The notes below the pieces were generated by a model. It was not told the origin of the DNA, made no database searches, and worked only from the letters and a program-made list of their open reading frames with translations. The translations under genes were made by a program, and so were the position numbers. Of a stretch of DNA of 64,000 bases, positions 1 to 8,591 are shown in pieces. The stretch's first letter is position 1; every line of letters starts with the position of its first letter. Source of the stretch: Effrenium voratum (taxonomy: Eukaryota > Sar > Dinophyceae > Suessiales > Symbiodiniaceae). The stretch is taken from the NCBI GenBank assembly GCA_963377175.1, contig CAUJNA010000827.1:1-64000 (forward strand). The letters run 5' to 3'.

Positions 1-921
1 TAACAAATGTTTCACTATGTTATTATTGACCGTATTGTCTAATTGAATTACCTCGGCTCTTATAATTACGTTATTTAATTCCCACTGCGTTGAGGTGTCT
101 CCTGTTGTGAAATAGTAGCCGTATTTGTCAGTATATGTGTTGTTGATTAAATCCCCCGCTGCATCACGAGTAGCAAATGGTGTAATTACTGGTACGTGCT
201 CATCCGATACAATTGTAAATTCCAGTTCAAGCGGAGCATATCGTAAAGGTAGATAATAATTGCTTTCTAACAGTCCACATACCGGTTTATGTCCTAATCT
301 CATATAACCATTAGCGCCGGGTATTCCTGCAACTGAATGGCGGGTATATCGTGCTGTTAAATCGCCCCAATTATTATGATCTCCCGCGGCGACTAACGCA
401 CCATCTGGTGCTGTTCCAGTAGTTCCTCGTTCATTATTAGCATCAAGAAATTCTGCTAATCCAGTAGCATATGTGTGTCGCCAGTCATCATCCCATCGAG
501 GATTGGCGCTACTTTCTAAATCGTCCATATCTCGGGCATCTTGACTTTTGAAGGAGTTATACAATTCACAGTGCCTATTGTATTCAATAATATCCTGAAC
601 CTGTTGTCCGCCTACTGTGCATCTATAACGACTGAAGAAGGATGATAAATTTCCTAACGGGCGTAAAAAATGACTTCGTGTTCCGTCAGTGTTTTGAAGA
701 TTTGCAAATAAACGAATACTTGATAAATCAATATATGTGTTGTCTTCTCCTGATATATGAAATCTAATATTTTTGTTTCCTGCATTTGGATTATAAACAT
801 TACTACCCGACGGAAAATAATTAACGTGTCTTCTGTCTGTGATGTATTGTGCTGTTTCTGGAAGTCCAAAATTTAACGAGTTAATCATTGTAGTTTCTGA
901 TTCTGCAATTATATTATCCAT
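1..921 (-). CDS. Major capsid protein, double jelly-roll type (C-terminal part off the window)
   Basis: An open frame of 307 codons runs from an ATG at 921 to the left edge without a stop. It was read directly from the reverse strand; only a short shadow frame is long enough to stand out elsewhere here. The N-terminus (MDNIIAESETT), the block RRHVNYFPSGSNVYNP and the segment ending in LPLRYAPLELEFTIVSD align with the frame at 51,496-52,037 in the GC-rich element, which has RHDVQYFPSS, an NTDGANPLAP block and LNLVTEIEFAD. The pattern fits the capsid protein of PLVs and virophages, which forms the hexagonal capsomers. No lesion is visible in this part. It is the first of four minus-strand genes. 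The family call rests on motif recognition and gene neighbourhood; a structure prediction would settle it. Confidence 0.75.
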   Translation of the reverse strand, partial: MDNIIAESETTMINSLNFGLPETAQYITDRRHVNYFPSGSNVYNPNAGNKNIRFHISGEDNTYIDLSSIRLFANLQNTDGTRSHFLRPLGNLSSFFSRYRCTVGGQQVQDIIEYNRHCELYNSFKSQDARDMDDLESSANPRWDDDWRHTYATGLAEFLDANNERGTTGTAPDGALVAAGDHNNWGDLTARYTRHSVAGIPGANGYMRLGHKPVCGLLESNYYLPLRYAPLELEFTIVSDEHVPVITPFATRDAAGDLINNTYTDKYGYYFTTGDTSTQWELNNVIIRAEVIQLDNTVNNNIVKHLL

Positions 922-946
922 TACTTATATATGATAAACTTAGATT

Positions 947-1168
947 TTATTTTTTTTTATTTATATTTTTCTTATGTGGAAGCATTGTAGTAGAATTGTT
1001 TGAAGTTGTATTTTTTATAGTATTTATTAGATAATTATTTTTTGTATCAACTATATCTTTTAAAGTATCATAATCTAATGTTTTATATTGTTTATCGTAT
1101 TTTGTAGGTTCTTTTGTCAGTTTATTCTCTAATGGAATTTTGTTTTGCTTGTCTTTATTTCTAAACAT
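947..1168 (-). CDS. Small lysine/asparagine-rich protein, unknown
   Basis: A 73-residue frame, very rich in Lys, Asn and Thr, with no cysteine pairs, signal peptide or membrane segment. It starts MFRNKDKQNK and ends in a KKNINKKK tail. It lies 25 nt upstream of the capsid gene on the same strand, in the spacing expected for a compact viral gene cluster. The basic tail might bind nucleic acid, but that is a guess. In such AT-rich DNA a frame of this length can occur by chance, so reality is uncertain. Confidence 0.4.
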   Translation of the reverse strand: MFRNKDKQNKIPLENKLTKEPTKYDKQYKTLDYDTLKDIVDTKNNYLINTIKNTTSNNSTTMLPHKKNINKKK

Positions 1169-1293
1169 TATTATTAATATTATTGAGATAATGTTAGTTC
1201 AGTTATACGCTTTATACAATCTTCTAATTCGTCTCTATACTTATACAAATAACTTAAATCATCTTCATCTAATGGAATTGTCTTTTCTTCTTG

Positions 1294-1623
1294 TTATTTT
1301 AAAAAGTCGGTATAATCAATTCTACTATAATCTGTATAATGTATTTTGTTATTTTCTGGATGTAATTTTAAGTAATCATTTTCATAATTAATAATTTCAC
1401 TATACATGCCTATTATAAGTCCTTCAATATTACCTTTTCTGTAGTATAAATGATTTAAATCATTGCTTTCGTGCTCTTCTTTATCCTTATTCAATACTTC
1501 TTTGCCACAATTACATTCATATTTACTATTTGATATTTTGTGTTCTCTCTCTTTCTCTCGCTCTATCAATCTTTCATAAGCATATTCAACATCATTGTCC
1601 CATTTCTCAGCATCAATACTCAT
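1294..1623 (-). CDS. Small acidic protein with Cys/His cluster, unknown
   Basis: A 109-residue frame with many charged residues. The N-terminal third (MSIDAEKWDNDVEYAYERL) is predicted helical and followed by an E/R/K-rich stretch. Around residue 36 there is CNCG, followed by His residues in KEEHESNDLNH, which could form a small C2H2-like zinc site. It lies between the lipase gene and the 73-residue frame, on the same strand. No equivalent was recognised in the GC-rich element. Position in the virion-gene cluster suggests a structural or accessory role, but no function is assigned. Confidence 0.5.
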   Translation of the reverse strand: MSIDAEKWDNDVEYAYERLIEREKEREHKISNSKYECNCGKEVLNKDKEEHESNDLNHLYYRKGNIEGLIIGMYSEIINYENDYLKLHPENNKIHYTDYSRIDYTDFLK

Positions 1624-1694
1624 ATATAAGATATATATAAGTTATATATTTATTTATTGTTCTGGTGTTGAATTAGGATTGAAACGCGAAGCAT

Positions 1695-2476
1695 TTAACC
1701 CGAATTATCATTCGGGTTGAACCCATTAGAAATATCAGTAGTAGGATTAATTTCAGTCATACCTTGTCCTGTCCAATTATTGAAACTGTGTTTGTCTAAT
1801 AAATTATTGCTTTCTATTTCTCCAGCTATTGCCGCGTCATCGAACATTGCTATAGGATCTCCACGATTTCTAAATCGTAAGTGTCGCGGGTTTTTCTGTT
1901 GATTACTTCCTGATACAAAAGGTGATGAATAAACAGTAGTAGCATATTTGTTTCCGTGTCTGTTGTTGATTTCTTGAACAACGGATGAACCGAGGCTATG
2001 TCCAACAATTCTATTCACATCTGGATTTTTCATTAATTCTTCCATTGCGTCTTTATATCTTTCGCTTAATTGAACATTATGAGTAGGAATAAAAAACAAA
2101 TCTGCAATTACATCATTGACTTTGTGATTTAGTCCCGTTTTAGCACCAGTACCACCAATATATAATGTGTTGCCTATTCTTGTTATTCCATTCACATTTG
2201 AATAGGCCGCGTCTAAACCCTTGACATCATCGATTTTATTTTTATTTTGAACATTAATTTCTTCAGCATATCGTGTTTTATGTTTCATTATCTGCTTATC
2301 AAAATGTTTATTGAAACCTCCTATTTTGTCTTCCAATGTCTTTTTATGATTAAAAAAAATACATCTTCTATTAAATCCTTACCTGCTGTATATGCTTTAT
2401 CACTTGCTACACCTGCCATTATTTGTGTAGGTGTCCTGCCTTCAATAGCACCTAATAATAATTGTCGTCCAATCAT
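1695..2476 (-). pseudogene. Lipase-like alpha/beta hydrolase, frameshifted
   Basis: The main frame (2336 down to the stop at 1695) contains the nucleophile elbow GHSLG at about residues 113-117, RNRGDPIAMFD with a candidate catalytic Asp, and LDKHSFNNW with a candidate His, in the order expected of class 3 lipases. A short frame from an ATG at 2476 (MIGRQLLLGAIEGRTPTQI) runs into it, but the two are out of register by one base at a T-run near 2,345-2,355, so the intact gene probably began at 2476. Lipases of this kind are known from PLVs and some Polintons, where they may act on host membranes during entry or exit. A homopolymer sequencing error would equally explain the break. Confidence 0.7.
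1697..1718. terminator. 8-bp stem hairpin at the 3' end of the lipase gene
   Basis: AACCCGAA and TTCGGGTT form a perfect 8-bp stem around a 6-nt loop. It overlaps the last codons and stop of the lipase gene and stands out as GC-richer than its surroundings. It could end or process the lipase transcript before the next minus-strand gene. Function is inferred. Confidence 0.35.
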
Positions 2477-2577
2477 ATATTATTAATATATATTTTTTAA
2501 ATTATCTATTAATAACAATAATTTCAAAGTAATTATCAATAATATTTATATTATAATTTCTATTGTATATTATATTT
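2477..2577. promoter_or_regulatory. Divergent AT-rich promoter region
   Basis: About 100 bp separate the minus-strand lipase start (2476) from the plus-strand virion protein start (2578). It is almost pure A/T with TATA-like runs directly before both ATGs. It lacks the TTTCTTGTAAAA...AAGAAAT inverted motif found upstream of the replication-side genes, which suggests a different expression class. Confidence 0.4.
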
Positions 2578-3432
2578 ATGAGTGATAGATTAACATATAA
2601 AAAAATCTATGTTGATAGTGCCTACAGATTGCAAGAAAGTAATTCTACCAGTGACTTTATTATAGAACTTGACCAAAACTTTGAAATTCCACCAAGAACA
2701 AAAATGTTCGTGACAGAGTGTTCATTCAGCACCCCCTTTTATACGACTGAAAAAGGTTTTTACGAACGCTTCTATATTATGTTATATAATAGTTCCAATG
2801 TCTTATTGAGAAGCACTGCCGTTGATGTATCCGGTGAAATTTATTATGCCAATCAATTATCATTTAAAATACAATCAGAATTAAACACGGCATTTAATGA
2901 TATTGTGCCTGATTTATTCTTAACAGTATATGGACAAAGCGAACGCAAAATGGAACTTAAATTAAATGACCCTCTAAATTACAAAATCAAAATACCTACA
3001 GATGAAGAATTAGAAACTTATGTAAATGGTGAATGGAACAGAGGACAGTTTGAATATGACAATTTAAGACCAAAATCTATTAACTATTTATTAAGTAATT
3101 ATATTGTCTATGAACCTGCGTCATCTTGGTTAAGTGGATACTTTAATTTAGTTCCTTTTCAAAATGTATATATTAACTCACCTCAACTAAGCGACTACAA
3201 ATATTCAGCACCTAATAATTTTAGTAGTTCAGTAATAAAAAAAGTTCAAATTAACCAACAACTAGGCGGAGTCATTAGCGACTACACCTCTCCCATATAT
3301 GCAGATTTTATTGATGTAGGCGGTAAAAATATTAAGAGATTACACTTTAAAATTACAACTTCCAGAAACGAAGTTATTGATTTTCACGGGGTACCCATAC
3401 AGTTCTCACTTTTATTTCAATTAGACAATTGA
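2578..3432 (+). CDS. PLV virion protein (penton or minor-capsid-like)
   Basis: 284 residues from the ATG at 2578; an upstream TTG extension is less likely because the ATG directly follows a TATA-like run and matches the start of the homologue. The N-terminus has KKIYVDSAYR followed by SDFIIEL. The frame at 54,164-54,920 in the GC-rich element shares this (TIYVDSRKR, SDFEVDL), and the two C-termini also correspond: GVPIQFSLLFQLDN here, GSSLSFVLYLDHV there, each preceded by a similar strand-rich region. Mostly beta with few helices, as expected for a jelly-roll structural protein. The gene is intact. Penton versus minor capsid role is inference from position beside the capsid-gene cluster. Confidence 0.7.
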   Translation: MSDRLTYKKIYVDSAYRLQESNSTSDFIIELDQNFEIPPRTKMFVTECSFSTPFYTTEKGFYERFYIMLYNSSNVLLRSTAVDVSGEIYYANQLSFKIQSELNTAFNDIVPDLFLTVYGQSERKMELKLNDPLNYKIKIPTDEELETYVNGEWNRGQFEYDNLRPKSINYLLSNYIVYEPASSWLSGYFNLVPFQNVYINSPQLSDYKYSAPNNFSSSVIKKVQINQQLGGVISDYTSPIYADFIDVGGKNIKRLHFKITTSRNEVIDFHGVPIQFSLLFQLDN

Positions 3433-3508
3433 ATATAATATATTTCTCAATTTGTCCATATAGACAAAATATATAAATAATATAGACAAAATATATAATA
3501 TATTATAT

Positions 3509-4066
3509 ATGTCAGAAGTCGAACCTGGAATTACTAATACAATTGAAGCAGACGAGCCAGTAAATGAATTACCACCAATTGAAGAAGAAGCACCAAAGAC
3601 AGAACCAACAATAGAAGCACCAACAGAAGCGAAACCTATAGAACCATTGAAAAACAACTCAAAAACTCAAGCACGCAATGAAAAGAAAATAACCTGTCCA
3701 AAATGTGCCAAAACTTTAACATTAAAATCATATAGATACAGCCACGAGCGCAATTGCCAAGGACCATTAGAAACTAAGCCTATAAAACCTAAACTAAAAG
3801 CAGTTCCAATAGCAAAACCCCAAAAGGTAGAATATCGCGAAGAAGAAGAGCAATACGTTCCACCACAACAACAGCAACAAAATAATATAATAGCGAACAC
3901 ACCGCCCCCAAGAAGAATGCAACCAGCACCGCCTCCAAACCCGCTACAAAATATAGCACAGCATTACCAATTATTGCAAAATGAATATTTGAGACAGAAG
4001 CAAGAAAAATACAATGCATTAAATAAAGGTATATTTGGCTCAAGAGGAAAAAAAGATAGAATATAA
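3509..4066 (+). CDS. Proline/glutamate-rich protein with C2HC zinc finger
   Basis: 185 residues. Residues 1-55 are acidic and rich in Pro-Glu (EVEPGI, PPIEEEAPK). A compact C2HC zinc finger follows: C63, C66, H79, C83 in a TCPKCAKTL...SHERNCQG context. The C-terminal half is Pro/Gln-rich with a run of glutamines and ends in basic residues (GSRGKKDRI). A proline-rich frame in the same relative position, next to the virion protein, is at 53,861-54,155 of the GC-rich element. A disordered virion or scaffold protein binding nucleic acid is plausible. It ends 29 nt before the fibre gene start. Confidence 0.6.
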   Translation: MSEVEPGITNTIEADEPVNELPPIEEEAPKTEPTIEAPTEAKPIEPLKNNSKTQARNEKKITCPKCAKTLTLKSYRYSHERNCQGPLETKPIKPKLKAVPIAKPQKVEYREEEEQYVPPQQQQQNNIIANTPPPRRMQPAPPPNPLQNIAQHYQLLQNEYLRQKQEKYNALNKGIFGSRGKKDRI

Positions 4067-4094
4067 TTATTTTATAACCTACTATATAATAATT

Positions 4095-6184
4095 ATGTTT
4101 TCAACATTATCATTGGATGGCTCAAGCAGAATTATAGCAAGCGAATTAGTATTAATAAATTCAACAGAACCATCGACCTTAAGCAGTGTTTATGCTACAA
4201 AGCAAGAATTATCAGACACCGCAGGCGCATTAGGAGGAGGTTATACAATTGAAGAAGTTGATGCACTGATATTAGCACAAAAAAATAAGATAGATGCTAA
4301 TATTCTTGATATTACTGAATTAAATGCTACTTCGACAACGATGTTTAATGAACAAGTAAATCAAAACGCAACAATTACAAGCAACCTTAATAATATAACA
4401 GCACACGGATTAACCATAACTTCAATACTACCGACTATATCAGCAAATACAATTAAACTTGATTCTAATTTTAATAACATTAGTTCAAATACACATTTAA
4501 TCAGTAATTTAAATGCTACAATAACATCAAACTTCAATACTATTAGTTCTAATACATTCTTAGTAGGAAATTCCAATAATTCAATCACTTCAAACTTCAA
4601 TAATATAAGTTCAAATTCTTCACTAATAACAGGACACGGAAACACAATATCAACAATTTTAGCAGATGTATCAACATTATATACAAACGATACTAATTTA
4701 TTCAATACAAATACTGCATACAGCAATACATTTGTTTCAATCGTATCAGACAACACTACACAAGATTTATTAATAACTGAAAATTCAAATACGATTAATA
4801 GTTTAATATCAGCAGATTTACAAAAGTTAGATAAAACAATCACAACTGCGCAAACGGTAAACTCTCCATTAATACTTAGTTTAACAGATAACACTAATCC
4901 AATTTTTAGAATTCAAGATGCTGTAAGTAACCAACGCTTAGAATTTAAAAGAGGTTGTCAGTTAGACTCTTACCAGGGGTTAGAAGGCGCTACTCCTTAT
5001 AGATTATGGCTAGGATGGAATACGGGAGATGTTATTATTGGAAGACCTAATAATGCTTCAAGAATTACGATTAATGGTAATGTTCATACTTCTTATAATT
5101 TTGCTCAAGCACATGGAACATCATATTTCGAAGGGACTGTTTATATGAAAGGTAATTTATTTACAAATAATGATTTTTCAACAGATATTAAAACTAAAAT
5201 TGATAATTTAGACAATGCATTAACTCCATATTTAGAAACACACACCCCATCGGCAACTCAAGGTTTTTATGTTCATCATCCTAATTTTGTAGCGTGTAGT
5301 ATCGGAGATATAACCAATGCTTCTAACCAATATTTTATGTGCGACAATGCTGTATCAAAAACCATATTCAATAAGCCAGTTGATGTATTAGGTGATGTAT
5401 ATACAAACGGCGATTTAACAATGGTTTCTGGTAAGAAAGTTGAAGTCAACCAAGTTCAGTCAGTATCAGGAAATACTTTATTATTACAAAATTCACCGAG
5501 TGGCAATGTTCAATTTGGCAACACATCAAAACTAATAATTGATAATGCTGAAATGTATGTCGATACAAATGATTTAATAATCAGGAATAGCAACACGTCA
5601 ATCTCTATTAATTTGGTTGTTGGATTATCTTCAACATATGCTGATAATAAAATTATTTTAAATAGTGGTAGCAATAGCGAATTACGAGGCGACTGGACTA
5701 TTGACGGTGATATGACTTTTGGAATTGCTCATAAAATCAATTTGGGACATTTAAATAGTGATGCTGTTTTAAGATTAGAAGCATCAACAACTATTGATAG
5801 TTATATTGATGGCACTAAATATTTACAATTGGACGATACACAATTTTCATCATTCAATGGATTTAATTTAAGTAGTGATAAGAGACTGAAAGATAATACT
5901 GAAGATGTAGAAGATGACACTATAAATATGGTAAAAAACATTAAGATTAAAACATTTGTAAAAATCAAAAAACTAAAAAGACTGAATTAGGATGGATTGC
6001 TCAAGATGTTCAACAATACACAAATCCTAAATATAATATTGTAAATGATTCAGGAGAATACTTAACGATGTGTTATGACAGAATGGCTTGTATTAGTTGG
6101 GATGCTTTATCAAAACTAATCCATCGCGTAGAATATTTGGAGAACGAAGTCTTTAAAAAGAAAAATAAAAATAAAAATATTTAG
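4095..6184 (+). pseudogene. Tail-fibre-like protein with C-terminal chaperone (S74-type) domain, frameshifted
   Basis: The ATG at 4095 begins MFSTLSLDGSS; the frame upstream of it overlaps the previous gene and is not used. Residues about 70-260 are repeated short helices of the type NATITSNFNTISSNTFL, giving a fibrous Asn/Ser/Thr-rich shaft. Later parts look beta-rich (GNVHTSYNFAQAHGTSYF). Near 5,870 comes SSDKRLKDN, the signature start of the intramolecular chaperone domain of endosialidase-type fibres. The frame breaks near 5,955-5,965, and the next frame carries TELGWIAQDVQQY and a terminal coiled coil to a stop at 6184. In known proteins this domain folds the trimer and may cut itself off. 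A shorter fibre-like gene occurs in pieces in the GC-rich element. Confidence 0.7.
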
Positions 6185-6190
6185 TTTAAA

Positions 6191-6220
6191 AATCTTGTAA
6201 AATGTATTTAAAGAAATATA
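6191..6220 (+). promoter_or_regulatory. Shared upstream inverted motif, site 1
   Basis: AATCTTGTAAAATGTATTTAAAGAAATA, 24 nt before the ATG at 6245. It matches the other four sites but its left arm has decayed (ATCTT instead of ATTTCTT). Confidence 0.55.
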
Positions 6221-6244
6221 TAATATAATATAATATATAATATA

Positions 6245-6526
6245 ATGAGTATTAAACCTGAAGATATGACATTAGAACAAATCAAGGAACAACTGGCACT
6301 ATATAATAGATTGTATTATCAAAAGAGACGAGTAGAAAAAGACTTTATGGAAACCAAGAGAGCAAGTGCTATCAGATATAATAGGAGAAAGAAATTAGAC
6401 AAGATAGCAGAAAACGGAGATATCAATTTAAAATATATTGATTATGAAAACAAACCAGAAGATTTACAGAATACAAAACCCAGAAAATATAAGGCACAAA
6501 CATATAAAATTATAACAGTTGAATAA
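6245..6526 (+). CDS. Small basic helical protein, unknown
   Basis: 93 residues, strongly basic, mostly helical: the stretch about 10-60 (IKEQLALYNRLYYQKRRVEK and following) is a continuous amphipathic helix with many Arg/Lys/Tyr. No cysteines and no membrane segment. It is preceded by the shared upstream motif, placing it in the same putative expression class as the polymerase. A DNA-binding role is plausible from charge but unproven. It has no recognised counterpart in the GC-rich element. Confidence 0.55.
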   Translation: MSIKPEDMTLEQIKEQLALYNRLYYQKRRVEKDFMETKRASAIRYNRRKKLDKIAENGDINLKYIDYENKPEDLQNTKPRKYKAQTYKIITVE

Positions 6527-6560
6527 ATAATATTTATTAAAATTTATTTATTTTAATAAA

Positions 6561-6591
6561 TATTTCTTGTAAAAAAGTATTTAAAGAAATA
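6561..6591 (+). promoter_or_regulatory. Shared upstream inverted motif, site 2
   Basis: ATTTCTTGTAAAAAAG followed by TATTTAAAGAAATA, 16 nt before the ATG at 6608. Its arms ATTTCTT and AAGAAAT form a 7-bp inverted repeat. Confidence 0.65.
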
Positions 6592-6607
6592 TTAGTATTA
6601 TAATTAT

Positions 6608-7558
6608 ATGGTGAAAATGTTCAGTGAGATTGAGCAGGAAGAAATAATTAACGAGTTCTTAAATAACATCAACACGAATGACACTATAAGAATGATAAAT
6701 AGAAAAATTGGAATGTGTAAAGAATGTAAATTTAATTATAATAATATTCAATTATATAGAACTAAATTATCAGAAAATATTATTAAACACATATGCAAAT
6801 ATAATTATAAAGAATGTTATAAATGCAAAAGATTAAAACAATTGAGCACATTTGTAAATATTGACACTTGTAATAAGTCAAAAGAATTCATCAAACTAAC
6901 TGAAATAATTGAAAATGAAAAGGAAGAAGACACAACTGTTACAACAAACAACATCAAGGATTATTATTTTACAAAATTATATAAATTTCCGACATTCAAA
7001 TTTATCAAATCTATTTTGTTAAAGAATGTCGAAGGAAGGCATAATTACACAAGGGACACACACGACAGAATAAAGGACTGTTATGAATTATACTACAAAG
7101 GAAATATTAAAACTGAAAGCGCTGGAGTAGATTTAGGCGATACACCAATTTATAAAACAGTTGAAATAAAATACATAGAAACATATAAAAATGGTCTAGT
7201 AGATAGATTGTTTGATGAGTATAAGAATGATGATGACATACCAAAAAACCAAAAGAATAGACGGGATTGTTTTAGATATATTGAAAATAATATTTCGAAC
7301 ACGTTAAACATATTCAAAATAATATTATCACACATTTTCAATAAGCAGGATAATGCACTTTCTAATATCCTTTTTAATGATGTAGGACAAAATATTTATA
7401 AGCACTATACAAAAGAAATAGAAATCAGCGAGAGAATACAAAATATGATATTTAGTTCATACCCAAGTATCAAAGATATCAAACCGCAGACTAATAGGAG
7501 TAACCAAAAACAACAACAGTACGAAGCATATTTAAATAGTGCTGAAGATTTTGAATAA
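6608..7558 (+). CDS. Zinc-binding protein, largest member of a PLV paralogue family
   Basis: 316 residues. Near residue 36 is CKECKFNYNNIQLYRTKL followed by a helix (ENIIKHIC) and a second pair CYKCKRL. The same layout (C-x2-C, E/Q-LY-x-LxLPNxI helix, C-x2-C) is seen in the 174-residue proteins at 12,588 and 13,233, so the three form one family. The LPN-x-I-x-x-I helix recalls an F-box start, but that link is weak. The C-terminal 200 residues are charged and helical. Preceded by the shared motif; directly followed by the integrase gene, 30 nt away. Function unknown; a regulator or host-interaction factor is possible. Confidence 0.6.
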   Translation: MVKMFSEIEQEEIINEFLNNINTNDTIRMINRKIGMCKECKFNYNNIQLYRTKLSENIIKHICKYNYKECYKCKRLKQLSTFVNIDTCNKSKEFIKLTEIIENEKEEDTTVTTNNIKDYYFTKLYKFPTFKFIKSILLKNVEGRHNYTRDTHDRIKDCYELYYKGNIKTESAGVDLGDTPIYKTVEIKYIETYKNGLVDRLFDEYKNDDDIPKNQKNRRDCFRYIENNISNTLNIFKIILSHIFNKQDNALSNILFNDVGQNIYKHYTKEIEISERIQNMIFSSYPSIKDIKPQTNRSNQKQQQYEAYLNSAEDFE

Positions 7559-7588
7559 AATGTTAAAAAAAATATCACCTTTATTAAT

Positions 7589-8506
7589 ATGGCAAATATT
7601 AATAAAAATGATATAATTAGTAAAATCTATCATGACAAAAGCGGGTATGGAAGCATTGCGACAACCTATAAGGATGCTAAACAAAAGGAACAAAGCATAA
7701 CCTTAAATGATGTTAAAGAATGGTTTCAAAAGAACATAGAACAGAAGAAGCAATTAAGAGGCAAAAATTCATTTATTGCTCCACATCCATACTTTGAATT
7801 TCAATTAGATTTATTTTTTATTAATGACATACCCAATCAAAAATTTAAAGTAGGGATGGTTTTAATTGATATATTTACCAGATACTCTACAGTAATACCT
7901 ATTAAATCAAAACAACCGCCTGACATATTAGCGGGAGTAATGGAAGGAATGCAGAAAATGAAGGGCAAACCAGAAATTATGTATAGCGACGAGGAAGGCA
8001 GTTTATATAATAAAACAGTTGAAGATTATTTCAAAGAAGAAGGAATAGAATTATACCGCACAAGAGGACATCCTAATTTTGCAGAACGTTTTATACGCAC
8101 CTACAAAGATATGTTATATAAAAGGGTTGAAAAAGATGAAAAAGAAGGAAAGGAAAATATACAATGGATAGATTATAATTTTGAAATATTAATAACTTAT
8201 AATAATAAAATGGAACATTCAAGCATAGGAATGACACCAGCGTAAGCATTGAAGGAGAAAAACAATTATAAAGTAAAAATGAAAATGGCAACCGAAGCAA
8301 CCAGAACCCGTAAATATCCTGAAATTAACATAGGTAACGAAGTGAAGATTTACAGAAAGAAAGCAATAACTGAAAAAGAAAGGAGTAGCAATTGGTTACC
8401 TACGAAATATAAAGTTGAAAGGATTGAAAAAAAGTTAGGACAAACATATTTTTATTTAGAACATAACACGCGACCATTCTTAAGATTTGAAATTTTAAAA
8501 GTTTAA
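7589..8506 (+). pseudogene. Retroviral-type (rve) integrase, interrupted by an in-frame TAA
   Basis: The catalytic core is readable: D74 in FEFQLDLFF, D134 in MYSDEEGS and E166 in NFAERFIRTYKD, giving the D-D-E triad. A helical N-terminus precedes it, including a KEWFQKNIEQKKQ segment. At 8,243-8,245 a TAA stop follows GMTPA, and the same frame then continues with ALKEKNNYK and an SH3/chromo-like tail (INIGNEVKIYRKK ... FEILKV) to 8506. Related proteins usually have Glu at this position (TPAEAL pattern), so a GAA to TAA change is the simplest reading. Polinton and PLV integrases insert the linear genome into host DNA. It lacks its own copy of the shared upstream motif. Confidence 0.8.
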
Positions 8507-8530
8507 AAAATATATAGTTTTTGTAAAAAT

Positions 8531-8560
8531 AAATTTCTTGTAAAAATAGTTAAAGAAATA
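8531..8560 (+). promoter_or_regulatory. Shared upstream inverted motif, site 3
   Basis: AATTTCTTGTAAAAATAG followed by TTAAAGAAATA, 31 nt before the polymerase ATG at 8592. The inverted arms ATTTCTT/AAGAAAT are retained although the spacer is shorter. Confidence 0.65.
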
Positions 8561-8591
8561 TTATTATATTATTATTATATATAGTATAATT